The notes below the pieces were generated by a model. It saw nothing but the letters and a program-made list of their open reading frames with translations. It was not told where the DNA came from and made no database searches. Both the position numbers and the translations under genes were made by a program. This document shows positions 1 to 7,210 of a DNA stretch of 9,717 nt, one piece after another. The stretch covers positions 1-9,717 of the forward strand of contig JABEUP010000268.1 of the NCBI GenBank assembly GCA_013044365.1, read 5' to 3'. The stretch's first letter is position 1. Every line of letters begins with the position of its first letter. This DNA is from Acidimicrobiaceae bacterium. GTDB lineage: Bacteria > Actinomycetota > Acidimicrobiia > Acidimicrobiales > Acidimicrobiaceae.

Positions 1-282
1 AGCCGTAACGAGTGGCTCGAAGAATTGAGAAAAAACCAGGTTCCCTGTGCTCCAGTCAACTCGATAGGTGAAGCCTTGTCAGACGAACAGTTCAAACTGC
101 TGGGCATCGTCGATATCGTGGATGAGCCGGGTATCGGACCAATGCCCCGAATCAGACCACCGGTTCATTGGGGTGGGGAGCCCCTGCCAGCTGTAGCAAG
201 AGCTCCGTTCCTGGGTGAGCATACACAGGAAGTTTTTGAAGAAGCAAAGAAGATAGTAAACGATAGAGCAAAAATCAACTAG
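1..282 (+). CDS. CaiB/BaiF-family CoA transferase, C-terminal fragment (5' end outside window)
   Basis: This is the 3' end of a gene that begins before the window; frame 1 is open from base 1 and ends at TAG 280-282. The roughly 93 visible residues match the C-terminal part of class III (CaiB/BaiF, formyl-CoA transferase type) CoA transferases. There is a VPCAPVNSIGEALSDEQF stretch, where the family has 'G-x-P-x-x-P-V-x-x-x-x-E-x-x-x-D-x-x', then a proline-rich 'PRIRPPVHW' segment, and a terminal 'LGEHTQEVFEEA' resembling the family's 'LGxHTxEVLxE' ending. Such enzymes move CoA between carboxylic acids in the cytosol. The catalytic Asp lies in the missing N-terminal part, so activity and substrate cannot be judged. 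A TTG at 25 is inside the domain and is not a start. The gene converges with the hydrolase at 765-1454, and nothing ties it functionally to the hydantoinase operon. Confidence 0.85.
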   Translation, partial: SRNEWLEELRKNQVPCAPVNSIGEALSDEQFKLLGIVDIVDEPGIGPMPRIRPPVHWGGEPLPAVARAPFLGEHTQEVFEEAKKIVNDRAKIN

Positions 283-764
283 CACAGTTGGATCCTTGAA
301 AGGCAACTCGGAAGTGATCGAAATCAGATTTGAACCACCCCGAGTTTGTTGTAGGGGATTCCCGGGGCGCCTTAGTCTAACTTGACCGTGCCATCACTAC
401 CCTGGAAAGTAACGGCGACACCGCCGGCCCCGACATTCTGCCTATTCCCTTACCGTGGGGAAGGGTACATTTACAACCTCACCGTAGATTACTCAGGTTC
501 GCACACCAAGAGCATCAAAACCGGCAAGGACAGGCCACCAGCTTCCCGGCCGGACCCTAACCTACTATTGGTTACTAGTCAGGGAGCCACCGTAAGGTGA
601 ATATTTCCTACAAAGCAAGGCTGTCCGCGCTATTGAATTTGATTGCTCCCGTCTTTGAAAAGCGGATCGCAGAAGAACGAACTCAATCGTGTATGAATAA
701 GGACATCAGAGGCTAACTTGGTGACGCTACCCTAATTCAATTCCAAACGGCAGGAACCATGCAA
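283..764. other. Convergent spacer without a convincing gene
   Basis: This stretch of about 480 bases lies between the stop of the CoA transferase (+) and the stop of the cysteine hydrolase (-). A 72-codon open frame on the plus strand (382-600) has no Shine-Dalgarno site and no family resemblance that I can recognise. On the minus strand a short reading (449-372) ends in a protein-like peptide GAGGVAVTFQGSDGTVKLD followed by a stop, but it is preceded by stops in the same frame. The stretch may hold remnants of a lost gene; I see nothing intact apart from the hairpin at 305-346. Confidence 0.5.
305..346 (+). terminator. Possible transcription terminator or hairpin after the CoA transferase
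   Basis: A perfect 7-bp inverted repeat (AACTCGG at 305-311 and CCGAGTT at 340-346) encloses a 28-base loop that itself contains AAATC/GATTT complementarity. It starts 22 bases after the stop of the CoA transferase gene. Only a short TTGTT follows the right arm, so it is not a textbook intrinsic terminator. Its position between convergent genes supports the idea, but the long loop weakens it. Confidence 0.3.
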
Positions 765-1454
765 CTACCGATTTGCTCTCACCTTGCTTAGGTAGTCAAT
801 GGTTTCTTTCAGGCTCACCACATCGGCGTATTTCATATGCATATCGAAGAGGCTCACTTTATGAGATATTTGACTTCTATCTGCGCAGCACTCGTACGGG
901 ATCACTACCAAATAATTTTGCTGAAAGGCATCGAGTACCGTTGCTCTCACGCATCCGCTCGTGACCATGCCTGTGATTATGGTCGTGTCGATTTTATGAA
1001 AAGTTAGCAAACTTGATAGAGGGGTTCCGAAGAATCCGCTCGGCTTCCCGCCCTTGTTGATGACAACTTCGCCCTCTATGGGAGTCAGCGCTTCAATTAT
1101 CACATCACCAGGGGGAAGATCCGGCGAGAGATCTTTTCGTAATCCTTGGTGCTTCCAGAGACCTTTCTCTGCAGGGGTGGCCACAGGTGCAGATTCCGGT
1201 CGTGATTTAGTAAAGAAAACTGGGATACCTGTGTCACGGGCGGCATCAAGTAGTACGCGGTTTGCTTCAGTCGCTGGATACCCAGTTGGCGACCATCCCG
1301 TCGGATAAGCACTATCAACAAAAGCTCGAGTCATGTCAACAATAATTAGTGCGGGTCGTTCGCCAACTTCCATTGGACGCGATATCGCGCCGGATCCCGC
1401 TCGAAAAGATGCCTCATCTTCAGCAGGAATTACTCCGTCCCAGGGTTTTGTCAC
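765..1454 (-). CDS. Isochorismatase-family cysteine hydrolase, N-carbamoylsarcosine amidohydrolase-like
   Basis: A 229-residue cytosolic hydrolase of the isochorismatase/CSHase superfamily. The catalytic triad is visible: Asp40 in ALIIVDMTRAF, Lys134 in VVINKGGKPSGFFGT, and nucleophile Cys168 in GMVTSGCVRATVLDA. The spacing (94 and 34 residues) is almost that recalled for N-carbamoylsarcosine amidohydrolase (Asp51, Lys144, Cys177). The VT before SGC fits the family's cis-peptide site. CSHase converts N-carbamoylsarcosine to sarcosine, CO2 and ammonia, the step after ATP-dependent N-methylhydantoin opening. The HyuA/HyuB genes across the divergent spacer make this role plausible. Other superfamily activities (maleamate, ureidoacrylate or other carbamoyl/amide hydrolysis) remain possible. 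The start is GTG at 1454, set by a strong AAGGAGG site 9 bases upstream; the nearby upstream ATG at 1476 is out of frame. The family call is firm and the substrate is inferred. Confidence 0.9.
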   Translation of the reverse strand: MTKPWDGVIPAEDEASFRAGSGAISRPMEVGERPALIIVDMTRAFVDSAYPTGWSPTGYPATEANRVLLDAARDTGIPVFFTKSRPESAPVATPAEKGLWKHQGLRKDLSPDLPPGDVIIEALTPIEGEVVINKGGKPSGFFGTPLSSLLTFHKIDTTIITGMVTSGCVRATVLDAFQQNYLVVIPYECCADRSQISHKVSLFDMHMKYADVVSLKETIDYLSKVRANR

Positions 1455-1463
1455 CGTTTTCTC

Positions 1464-1470
1464 CCTCCTT
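1464..1470 (-). promoter_or_regulatory. Strong Shine-Dalgarno site of the cysteine hydrolase
   Basis: On the minus strand the sequence reads AAGGAGG, a perfect anti-16S match, 9 bases before the GTG at 1454-1452. It fixes GTG as the start of the hydrolase in preference to later codons. Confidence 0.8.
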
Positions 1471-1537
1471 AACCATTTGAATCGACCATTGCCGTATATC
1501 CAGACCGGGATTTAGTCGTCTGGCAAAAAACGTTACG

Positions 1538-1597
1538 TCTGCAATCGTCCCAAGGTTGCAGAGAAAAAGTAGATATGATTATTGCAGCTTTCGCTGC
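1538..1597. promoter_or_regulatory. Cluster of TTGCAG/CTGCAA inverted and direct repeats, candidate operator
   Basis: TCTGCAA (1538-1544) and TTGCAGA (1556-1562) form a perfect 7-bp inverted repeat with an 11-base spacer. A further TTGCAG (1583-1588) repeats the right half-site 27 bases on. That copy overlaps a second dyad, GCAGC at 1584-1588 with GCTGC at 1593-1597. The cluster lies about 85-145 bases upstream of the hydrolase start, on its promoter side. Half-sites spaced 18 bases centre to centre would suit a dimeric regulator. I could not identify a convincing -35/-10 pair, and a hairpin is an alternative explanation. Confidence 0.3.
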
Positions 1598-1949
1598 TTG
1601 CTGTAATTCTAATTCGAAGTTGATCGGACTGACGTTATGGTTCTTTTGCCGTCAACTCATCTCGATTCCGGTCTTTTCAAACAGGCAGCGCAGGATCTGC
1701 ACTAAGTACTGATGAATGAGCGTTGTTAGAACAGTTGTGGCTGGTGGACTCCGATAATACGGCGTAAGTGCCTGATTAGTATCGCCACCTGAGCCGCCAG
1801 AGCGAGCCCTAAGTCGGTAATTCGCGTTCTTTACGACACCGTTTCAATATTGTTCCGGTAGGTTATGGCTGGTGCGGTGTTTGATTTTCCTCATACGGAG
1901 GTCCCAGGTTCTACTGTACTGCCAGAGAACCGGTCAGCTACCAAGTCCG

Positions 1950-2309
1950 CTATATACCTCTTGCTGTCAAGTTCATCCACACTGGGCCAGACGTCGTAGT
2001 ATGTAAGCGCCCACAGCCGTTGACTGGGCTATCTCGGTATTCGCAAATCTCCGGAGCGTAACTTTTTCCTATTAGGGGGTTGGGCCAGGCGGTCTCCGTC
2101 CCAATTGTGACGAACCTGCGGCCCACTCTGATCTCAATAATTTAGTTTCCAGCTTTACATCAAAAATCCCCATTTAGCGGTTCTTCAATGAGGAGCTTGG
2201 TAACCGTACTTTTCGACAGCCGAGGTAGTCCAGCTACTTCAGATGGTCTAACGACGATGGCACGATCCTCATCAGTACTTTCTTTCGCGCGACTGATCCT
2301 CGCTTTCAT
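1950..2309 (-). pseudogene. Possible decayed helix-turn-helix regulator, IclR-like
   Basis: On the minus strand an ATG at 2309 opens a 49-codon frame ending at TGA 2162-2160. It contains RPSEVAGLPRLSKSTVTKLL (2249-2190), which aligns with the IclR-type helix-turn-helix pattern 'sELA-x4-LPKSTVHRLL' in both residues and spacing. In the same frame, after stops at 2162-2160 and 2144-2142, a second open stretch (2141-1953) carries GCGRLHTTTSGPVWMNL. This resembles the 'G-R-x-PLHATASGKALLAxL' block at the start of the IclR effector domain. The two motifs are 68 codons apart, close to the distance expected in IclR proteins. The frame closes at TAG 1952-1950 and the rest of the effector domain is not recognisable. 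An IclR regulator would fit a catabolic locus of this kind. The similarity is short and read by eye. An AlpA/excisionase-type HTH or chance resemblance are real alternatives, so this is tentative. Confidence 0.25.
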
Positions 2310-2333
2310 GTTTACTACGGAACTAATAGTATG

Positions 2334-2360
2334 GAGTCTATGACTCGATAGCGAGTATCG
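2334..2360. promoter_or_regulatory. Three overlapping dyads, candidate operator
   Basis: Within 27 bases there are three overlapping perfect 5-bp inverted repeats. They are GAGTC-N3-GACTC (2334-2346), ACTCG-N4-CGAGT (2343-2356) and CGATA-N5-TATCG (2346-2360). The site lies about 200 bases upstream of hyuA and 25 bases upstream (minus strand) of the decayed regulator's ATG. That is where an autoregulatory or divergent operator would sit. Function is inferred from symmetry and position only. Confidence 0.25.
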
Positions 2361-2560
2361 GTCTTAGTTTCGTCAGAGGGCAGATGTCGGCGTAAGATGC
2401 TTGAGTTGTGAGTCGTATGAGACACCCTTACTCGACCTAAGGTTGGAGCGTAGGGGGGAAGAAGTCCTGGTTTCCCATCTCATTTGCGACGAGCAAGAGG
2501 GGGATAATCTCTTGACTGCCGTGTTGAGAGATCCGAAGATCATACCCTGGGGGGGGATAT

Positions 2561-4630
2561 ATGAGTCTAGTCATAGCCACGGATATCGGAGGCACATTTA
2601 CAGATCTGGTGGCTTTTGACACTGAGACTAGGGCAATTGTCCATGCCAAGTCGCACACCGAGCCAGAGGATCTGACAGCCGGAATACTTCGGTGTCTGCG
2701 AAAAAGCGGGCTTCAGCTTGAAAAGGCTGGAGAGTTCGTTCACGGCTCAACGATTGCTATAAATACGGCGATCGAACGCAAAGGTGCAGTTACTGCACTT
2801 TTGGTTACACGTGGTACCCGGGACGTTTATTCTATTGGGCGTGGGAACCGGCCGGAGTCCTACAACCTCATGTTCCGGCGTCCGCAACCATATGTGCCGC
2901 GTTATCTGACGTTTGAAATAGATGAACGTCTTTCCTCTGATGGCACTGCGATTATCCCGCTTGATACGAATTCTGTGCGTACCGCACTACGTGCCGCGCT
3001 TGAAGGCGGCAGTGAGTCCATCGCCGTCTGCCTGCTGCATTCGTACGTTTCACCTCGACACGAATTGCTCGTGGCGGAGGAAGCCCAATCGGTGGCCCCT
3101 GATACCTATATATCTCTCTCGCATGAGATATTGAGGGAGTATCGGGAATATGAACGGATATCCACAACGGTCCTAAATGCTTATATAGGGCCAAAGGTCA
3201 GTGAATATATTTCTAACCTGCAAAGTGCTCTGATCGGCGAGGGTTTCATCGGCCGCCTCTCGATTATGCAGTCGAACGGTGGAGTGATGGCGCCGGACAC
3301 GGCACGGCGAGAGCCTGTCCGCACTATGGAGTCTGGTCCAGTTGGGGGGGCAATAGCGGCTGGGCAGCTTGCTGGCCGACTTGGGATTAAACATGCGGTT
3401 GCTTTTGATATGGGTGGAACGACAGCAAAGGCGGCATTAATCAACGACGGCGTGCCGGAAATGTCGGAAGGCTACTTTGTTGGAAACGAAATGAGCGGCC
3501 ACCCAGTAATGCTGCCCGTGGTCGATGTAATTGAGGTTGGGGCCGGCGGGGGAAGTATTGCTTATGTCGATTCAGTCGGTTCGCTACAGATCGGTCCGCA
3601 AAGTGCTGGCGGCTATCCCGGACCGATTTGCTATGGTTGGGGTGGCGTAGAACCCACCGTGACCGATGCGAATGCAATTCTGGGCCGACTTAATCCAGAC
3701 AGCTTCCTTGGTGGCGAGATGCCTCTGAACTTCGAGGTTGCACGCCATATTATCGAATCAAATATCGCGTCTCCGCTGGGCATAAGTATTTCCGAAGCCG
3801 CTCAGGCAATTGTCGATGTAGCGGTGAATAAAATGGCTCTTGCGGTGCGAGCAGTTTCTATAGAGAAAGGGCTTGACCCGCGAGATTGCGCGCTTATTGC
3901 CATTGGCGGGGCTGGACCGTTGCATGCCGTGGCTGTTGCAAGGGATCTTGATATTCCAATGGTTATCGTGCCACCACTTCCAGGACATTATTCGGCGTTC
4001 GGCATGCTCGTGGCAGATGTACGTCATGACTATGTCCGAACCTACTTCCAGCGTCTGGACGAGCTCGATCCGGTCGTATTGTCTGGGATGATCGTCGAGA
4101 TGGACAGTGATGCCAGAAAACTTATGTCCCAAGAGGGCTTAGCGTCCGAGGATATAAGTACAGAGCAATTCGTTGATTTGCGCTATTCCGGCCAGGAATT
4201 CACTCTCCGAGTACAAATATTCCCTGAGGAGATTGAACGCGAAGGTATGGATGATGTGCGAAAGAGATTTGACAAGCTGCACCAAGAGCGCTACGGACAT
4301 ATGGCTCCGACTGAAGCTGTCGAAGTAGTCAATGTCCGTCTTGTTGGTATTGGTCGTAGGAACGCTCCCGCTATAGAACCACCTACGGCAACGGGTCTTG
4401 CCACTCCCGTCGGGAATCGCAGCGTAGGATTCACCGCGAAATCGGGAAGCATCGCTCGGGTTGCCAGCATCTGGAAGCGAGAAGAGCTCGCTCCCGGGAG
4501 CCGAATCGATGGTCCAGCTGTCATTGAAGAGTACGCCAGCACCATCGTATTTGATGTGGGTGATGTGGCCGAAGTGAGAGGATCTGGCGAAATAGTGATC
4601 CGGTTAGCAGAACGAGCGGGTCCCAACTAA
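2561..4630 (+). CDS. hyuA: Hydantoinase/oxoprolinase family protein, subunit A (HyuA-like)
   Basis: A 689-residue ATP-dependent cyclic-amide hydrolase subunit, close to the usual family length. HyuA-type subunits have an ASKHA (actin-like) fold and use ATP to activate the lactam carbonyl of hydantoins, 5-oxoproline or caprolactam before hydrolysis with subunit B in the cytosol. Visible motifs are DIGGTFTD (8-15, the N-terminal phosphate loop), HGSTIAINTAIERKG (61-75), QSNGG (237-241), SGPVGG (258-263) and FDMGGTTAK (282-290, second phosphate loop). Further on are VGAGGGSIA (326-334), QSAGGYPGPICYGWGG (347-362), PTVTDAN (365-371) and IGGAGPLHA (448-456). No key motif is missing. The ATG at 2561 follows a G-run (about 2549-2556) that can act as Shine-Dalgarno, and the protein begins right at the conserved strand. 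hyuB follows 30 bases after the stop. Among substrates, N-methylhydantoin is favoured by the N-carbamoylsarcosine-hydrolase-like neighbour, but 5-oxoproline or other lactams cannot be excluded. Confidence 0.93.
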   Translation: MSLVIATDIGGTFTDLVAFDTETRAIVHAKSHTEPEDLTAGILRCLRKSGLQLEKAGEFVHGSTIAINTAIERKGAVTALLVTRGTRDVYSIGRGNRPESYNLMFRRPQPYVPRYLTFEIDERLSSDGTAIIPLDTNSVRTALRAALEGGSESIAVCLLHSYVSPRHELLVAEEAQSVAPDTYISLSHEILREYREYERISTTVLNAYIGPKVSEYISNLQSALIGEGFIGRLSIMQSNGGVMAPDTARREPVRTMESGPVGGAIAAGQLAGRLGIKHAVAFDMGGTTAKAALINDGVPEMSEGYFVGNEMSGHPVMLPVVDVIEVGAGGGSIAYVDSVGSLQIGPQSAGGYPGPICYGWGGVEPTVTDANAILGRLNPDSFLGGEMPLNFEVARHIIESNIASPLGISISEAAQAIVDVAVNKMALAVRAVSIEKGLDPRDCALIAIGGAGPLHAVAVARDLDIPMVIVPPLPGHYSAFGMLVADVRHDYVRTYFQRLDELDPVVLSGMIVEMDSDARKLMSQEGLASEDISTEQFVDLRYSGQEFTLRVQIFPEEIEREGMDDVRKRFDKLHQERYGHMAPTEAVEVVNVRLVGIGRRNAPAIEPPTATGLATPVGNRSVGFTAKSGSIARVASIWKREELAPGSRIDGPAVIEEYASTIVFDVGDVAEVRGSGEIVIRLAERAGPN

Positions 4631-4660
4631 CGGTTGAATTAGCAACAGGGAGATTATTAA

Positions 4661-6415
4661 ATGCTTAGTCCCGTGACGGTGGAAGTAGTTCGCAACTCGT
4701 TGCCTGCGGCAGCCAATGAGATGGCATATGACCTACAGAGAACGTCGTACAATATGATGATTTACGAGGTACGGGATTACTGCTGTGCCATTCTCGGTGT
4801 CCATGGAGAGCTTCTGGCTCAAAATGTTGGAGGTGTGTCGCACTTTGTGGCCGATCTTGATGTAATTATTCAGGATTCGGTGGAGCGTTTTGGGGTTGAG
4901 TTCTTTCAGCCCGGGGATGCATTCATAATGAATCATCAGCGAGTGTGTGGCCAGCATCTCAACAACATTGTCACTTATGCTCCAATCTTTGCGGATGGTG
5001 TTCTATTTGGGTTCTCAATGGTGAGAGCTCATTGGGTTGACGTCGGCGGTCTCAGCACTGGGTTTGGGGCAAGTGGTCTGGCTGCTGATCCATGGATGGA
5101 GGGCCTGCAACTCGATCAGGTCAGAGTTATTAGTGGTGGCGAACCCGACGAGCAAGTCATGCGAATGATCAGAGATAATATCCGCTATCCCGAGTCGTCG
5201 ATGGGTGATTTGCGGGCTCAAATAGCTGCATGCCGTCTTGGCGAGCGACGGATCGAGGAGTTGGTCAGCCGTTATGGAATGGACGATATTCGGTCCAGCA
5301 TTGATCGGATCTTTGTTGATTCCGAGCTTAGAAGCCGACAGGTTGTGGAGCAGTTACCCGATGGTGAGTATATTGCTGAAGCTGCAATTGACCACGACTT
5401 TGTCGATCGTGATGACCCTGTAAGCATTAAGGCAATAGTCAGGATAAGCGGAAGCGACATGGAGATCGATTTGTCCGAGTGTGCTAAGCAACGGCGCGGC
5501 GCAGTCAACTCTCGGACTAGGGCAGCCGCTTTTGTCGCCTATAAGGCACTTACGGCACCTCATGAAGCTGTGAATCAAGGTTCCTTTGCCGCGTTGAAGG
5601 TCACCATCGCCGAAGGCACATTCATGATGGCTCAGTATCCTGCTCCAATGGCAAGCTGGAGTACACCGGTTCCTACCGTGGTAGACACCATCCTTCGGGC
5701 CCTTTCCGGCGCTATGCGCGACCGAATTCCTGCTGCACATTTTGGCACCCTTGGTGCGCCAATGACCTTCTTCGGAATGAATCCGAGAACGGGCCGCCGG
5801 TTTGTGGTTCAGTCTATTGAGGGAGGTGGGTGGGGTGGCCGACCTGGAGAAGATGGTGCATCGGCTTCAGTATCGATCTGTCAGGGCGATGTACGCAACG
5901 CACCCATCGAGGGCCTAGAGCTTAAATTTCCGATTCTGGTTGAAGAGCGTTCTTTGCGTGAGGATTCTGGCGGACCCGGACGCTACCGAGGAGGTCTTGG
6001 GGTGCGGACACGAGTACGCAGCCTGGTTGACGGTACATGGAGCATGTCAATGCCTGGGCGTAACATATGTCCGCCGTGGGGCCTGTGGGGAGGTAAACAA
6101 GGAACTGTTGGTTACTATGAATTTGTCCAAGATGAGACCAGCGCCTTTGAGCGTGTCGATGGTGGGCGCCGCATGGCACGATCCGGCTCGATCACATGGA
6201 TCAGAACCGGAGGGGGTGGGGGTTGGGGTTCTCCTCTTTATCGGTCTGTGGACGAGGTTCTTATGGATGTTCGCGAAGGCTATGTCTCGGTTCAATCCGC
6301 ATTTGACGACTATGGCGTGGTACTCAAAGACGAGACGTTGGCAGTCGACTTGGCTGCAACTGAAACGCTCCGTGCCAAGAGGCTTAGAGATACGACCGAA
6401 GGAGCGATAGTGTGA
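4661..6415 (+). CDS. hyuB: Hydantoinase/oxoprolinase family protein, subunit B (HyuB-like)
   Basis: A 584-residue partner of HyuA; subunit B is thought to carry the metal-dependent hydrolytic site. The protein is full length. The N-terminal block includes VRDYCCAI (D39), then NHQRVCGQHLNN (91-102, H99) and AHWVDVGG (123-130, H124, D127). These positions correspond, as I recall the caprolactamase/5-oxoprolinase structures, to the metal ligands. A GDLRAQIAACRLGERR block follows in the middle. Near the C terminus are DSGGPGRYRGGLGVR and GGGGGWGSPLYRSVDEVLMDV, both family hallmarks. Where many homologues have NDPYxGGTHL, this protein has NHQRVCGQHL, so it may belong to a distinct subfamily. The ATG at 4661 is preceded by AGGGAG about 9 bases upstream. 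The gene lies 30 bases after hyuA and 21 bases before the ABC ATPase, consistent with a single transcript. The exact substrate is unknown. Confidence 0.93.
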   Translation: MLSPVTVEVVRNSLPAAANEMAYDLQRTSYNMMIYEVRDYCCAILGVHGELLAQNVGGVSHFVADLDVIIQDSVERFGVEFFQPGDAFIMNHQRVCGQHLNNIVTYAPIFADGVLFGFSMVRAHWVDVGGLSTGFGASGLAADPWMEGLQLDQVRVISGGEPDEQVMRMIRDNIRYPESSMGDLRAQIAACRLGERRIEELVSRYGMDDIRSSIDRIFVDSELRSRQVVEQLPDGEYIAEAAIDHDFVDRDDPVSIKAIVRISGSDMEIDLSECAKQRRGAVNSRTRAAAFVAYKALTAPHEAVNQGSFAALKVTIAEGTFMMAQYPAPMASWSTPVPTVVDTILRALSGAMRDRIPAAHFGTLGAPMTFFGMNPRTGRRFVVQSIEGGGWGGRPGEDGASASVSICQGDVRNAPIEGLELKFPILVEERSLREDSGGPGRYRGGLGVRTRVRSLVDGTWSMSMPGRNICPPWGLWGGKQGTVGYYEFVQDETSAFERVDGGRRMARSGSITWIRTGGGGGWGSPLYRSVDEVLMDVREGYVSVQSAFDDYGVVLKDETLAVDLAATETLRAKRLRDTTEGAIV

Positions 6416-6436
6416 TGTATCGGGAGGGGGTGAGGT

Positions 6437-7210
6437 ATGTCGGCCAGTGTGAAGATAAATAATGTTTGCAAGGAGTTCATCGCAGGCTCATCCAGGCGAG
6501 GTATTCCAACAGTCCACCGAGTTCTTGACAACATTAGCCTTGACATCAATCCTGGAGAAACGACGACCATTATAGGTCCGTCAGGCTCAGGGAAGAGCAC
6601 GCTCCTGCTGTGCGTTGCCGGTCTTGAGTCTTATACTGGCAAGATTGAAGTTGACGGTCATTGCATAGCTGGGCCTAGGCCTGATATTGCCACGGTCTTC
6701 CAGGCACCGCATTTACTGCCCTGGCGGACGACACTCGCCAACGTCGAGTATGGGCTTGAATTGCAAAGAGTCCCGCCCATGGAGCGAAAGCAACGGGCGG
6801 AGCGGTTGCTTGAGCTTGTCGGTCTGACATCGGCGCGCAATCTTTACCCTGCTCAGCTATCAGGTGGAATGCAGCAGAGGGCTAACATTGCTCGTGCCCT
6901 TGCGGTGGAGCCGCACCTTCTTTTAATGGACGAGCCATTTGGTGCTTTAGATGCCATCACGAAAGAGTATTTGCAGGAGGAATTTCAAGCGCTTGTCGCG
7001 CGTCAACAGGTTACGACCGTGTTCATTACCCACGATATTGCTGAGGCCATCTATCTCGGAAACCGTGTTGTCGTGTTATCGGCCAACCCAGGTCGAGTCC
7101 TTCTCGAACAGACTGTTGAAGAACCTCGTCCTCGTCCACTCGAATGGAAACAGTCGGAGTCATTCCAAAAGTTGTCTGCACGTTTGTGGCAGGCACTGAG
7201 GGTGGCATGA
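6437..7210 (+). CDS. ABC transporter ATP-binding protein, nitrate/sulfonate/taurine type (SsuB/TauB-like)
   Basis: A 257-residue cytosolic ATPase that powers import through the permease encoded next. All nucleotide-binding motifs are intact: Walker A GPSGSGKST (47-55), Q-loop VFQAPHLLPWRT (87-98), signature LSGGMQQR (141-148), Walker B LLLMDEP (161-167) with the D-loop GALD, and switch His199 in FITHD. The 'PHLLPWRT' and 'MDEPFGALDAIT' wording is typical of the TauB/SsuB/NrtD group. The ATG at 6437 has a GGAGG (6423-6427) 9 bases upstream; a closer GAGG at 6432-6435 is too near to be the main site. The stop overlaps the proposed permease start as ATGA (7207-7210), which suggests translational coupling. 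The group imports small anionic or polar organics such as sulfonates, nitrate, pyrimidine precursors and aromatics. Here the cargo is inferred to be the hydantoinase substrate. Confidence 0.93.
   Translation: MSASVKINNVCKEFIAGSSRRGIPTVHRVLDNISLDINPGETTTIIGPSGSGKSTLLLCVAGLESYTGKIEVDGHCIAGPRPDIATVFQAPHLLPWRTTLANVEYGLELQRVPPMERKQRAERLLELVGLTSARNLYPAQLSGGMQQRANIARALAVEPHLLLMDEPFGALDAITKEYLQEEFQALVARQQVTTVFITHDIAEAIYLGNRVVVLSANPGRVLLEQTVEEPRPRPLEWKQSESFQKLSARLWQALRVA

Larger units (their letters stand above)
1455..2560. other. Divergent spacer of about 1.1 kb without an intact gene
   Basis: The stretch separates the minus-strand hydrolase from the plus-strand hyuA operon. All frames are broken by frequent stops. 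A 72-codon TTG-initiated frame at 2401-2619 runs into hyuA in another frame and has no recognisable family, although its N-terminal part (LLDLRLERRGEEVLVSHL) looks moderately protein-like. The region holds the possible decayed regulator (1950-2309) and the repeat clusters at 1538-1597 and 2334-2360. Near hyuA there is a TTGACT at 2512-2517 that could be a -35 box, but the hexamer 17 bases on (GAAGAT) is a poor -10. A short GATC-N4-GATC dyad sits at 2530-2541. The length and lack of coding sequence are best explained by gene decay. Confidence 0.55.

Noticed and set aside
372..449. A minus-strand peptide ending GAGGVAVTFQGSDGTVKLD before a stop, like a protein C-terminus.
   Set aside because: The frame is open for only 25 codons and preceded by stops; no family could be assigned, so it is only noted as a possible gene remnant.
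382..600. A 72-codon plus-strand open frame in the convergent spacer.
   Set aside because: It has no Shine-Dalgarno site, no recognisable domain and odd composition. The IYNLTV stretch faintly recalls OB-fold proteins but is too short to support a call.
1974..2029. A minus-strand peptide (STAVGAYILRRLAQCG) resembling the N-terminus of thiamine-pyrophosphate enzymes.
   Set aside because: It overlaps the IclR-like reading in another frame, is only about 16 residues long, and the expected 'GVxxVFGxPG' continuation is absent.
2512..2541. TTGACT with GAAGAT 17 bases on, and a GATC-N4-GATC dyad, as a hyuA promoter or operator.
   Set aside because: The -10 match is poor and GATC sites are common, so a promoter is not supported.
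2401..2619. A TTG-initiated 72-codon frame running into hyuA.
   Set aside because: It overlaps the start of hyuA in another frame, lacks a ribosome-binding site and resembles no known family.
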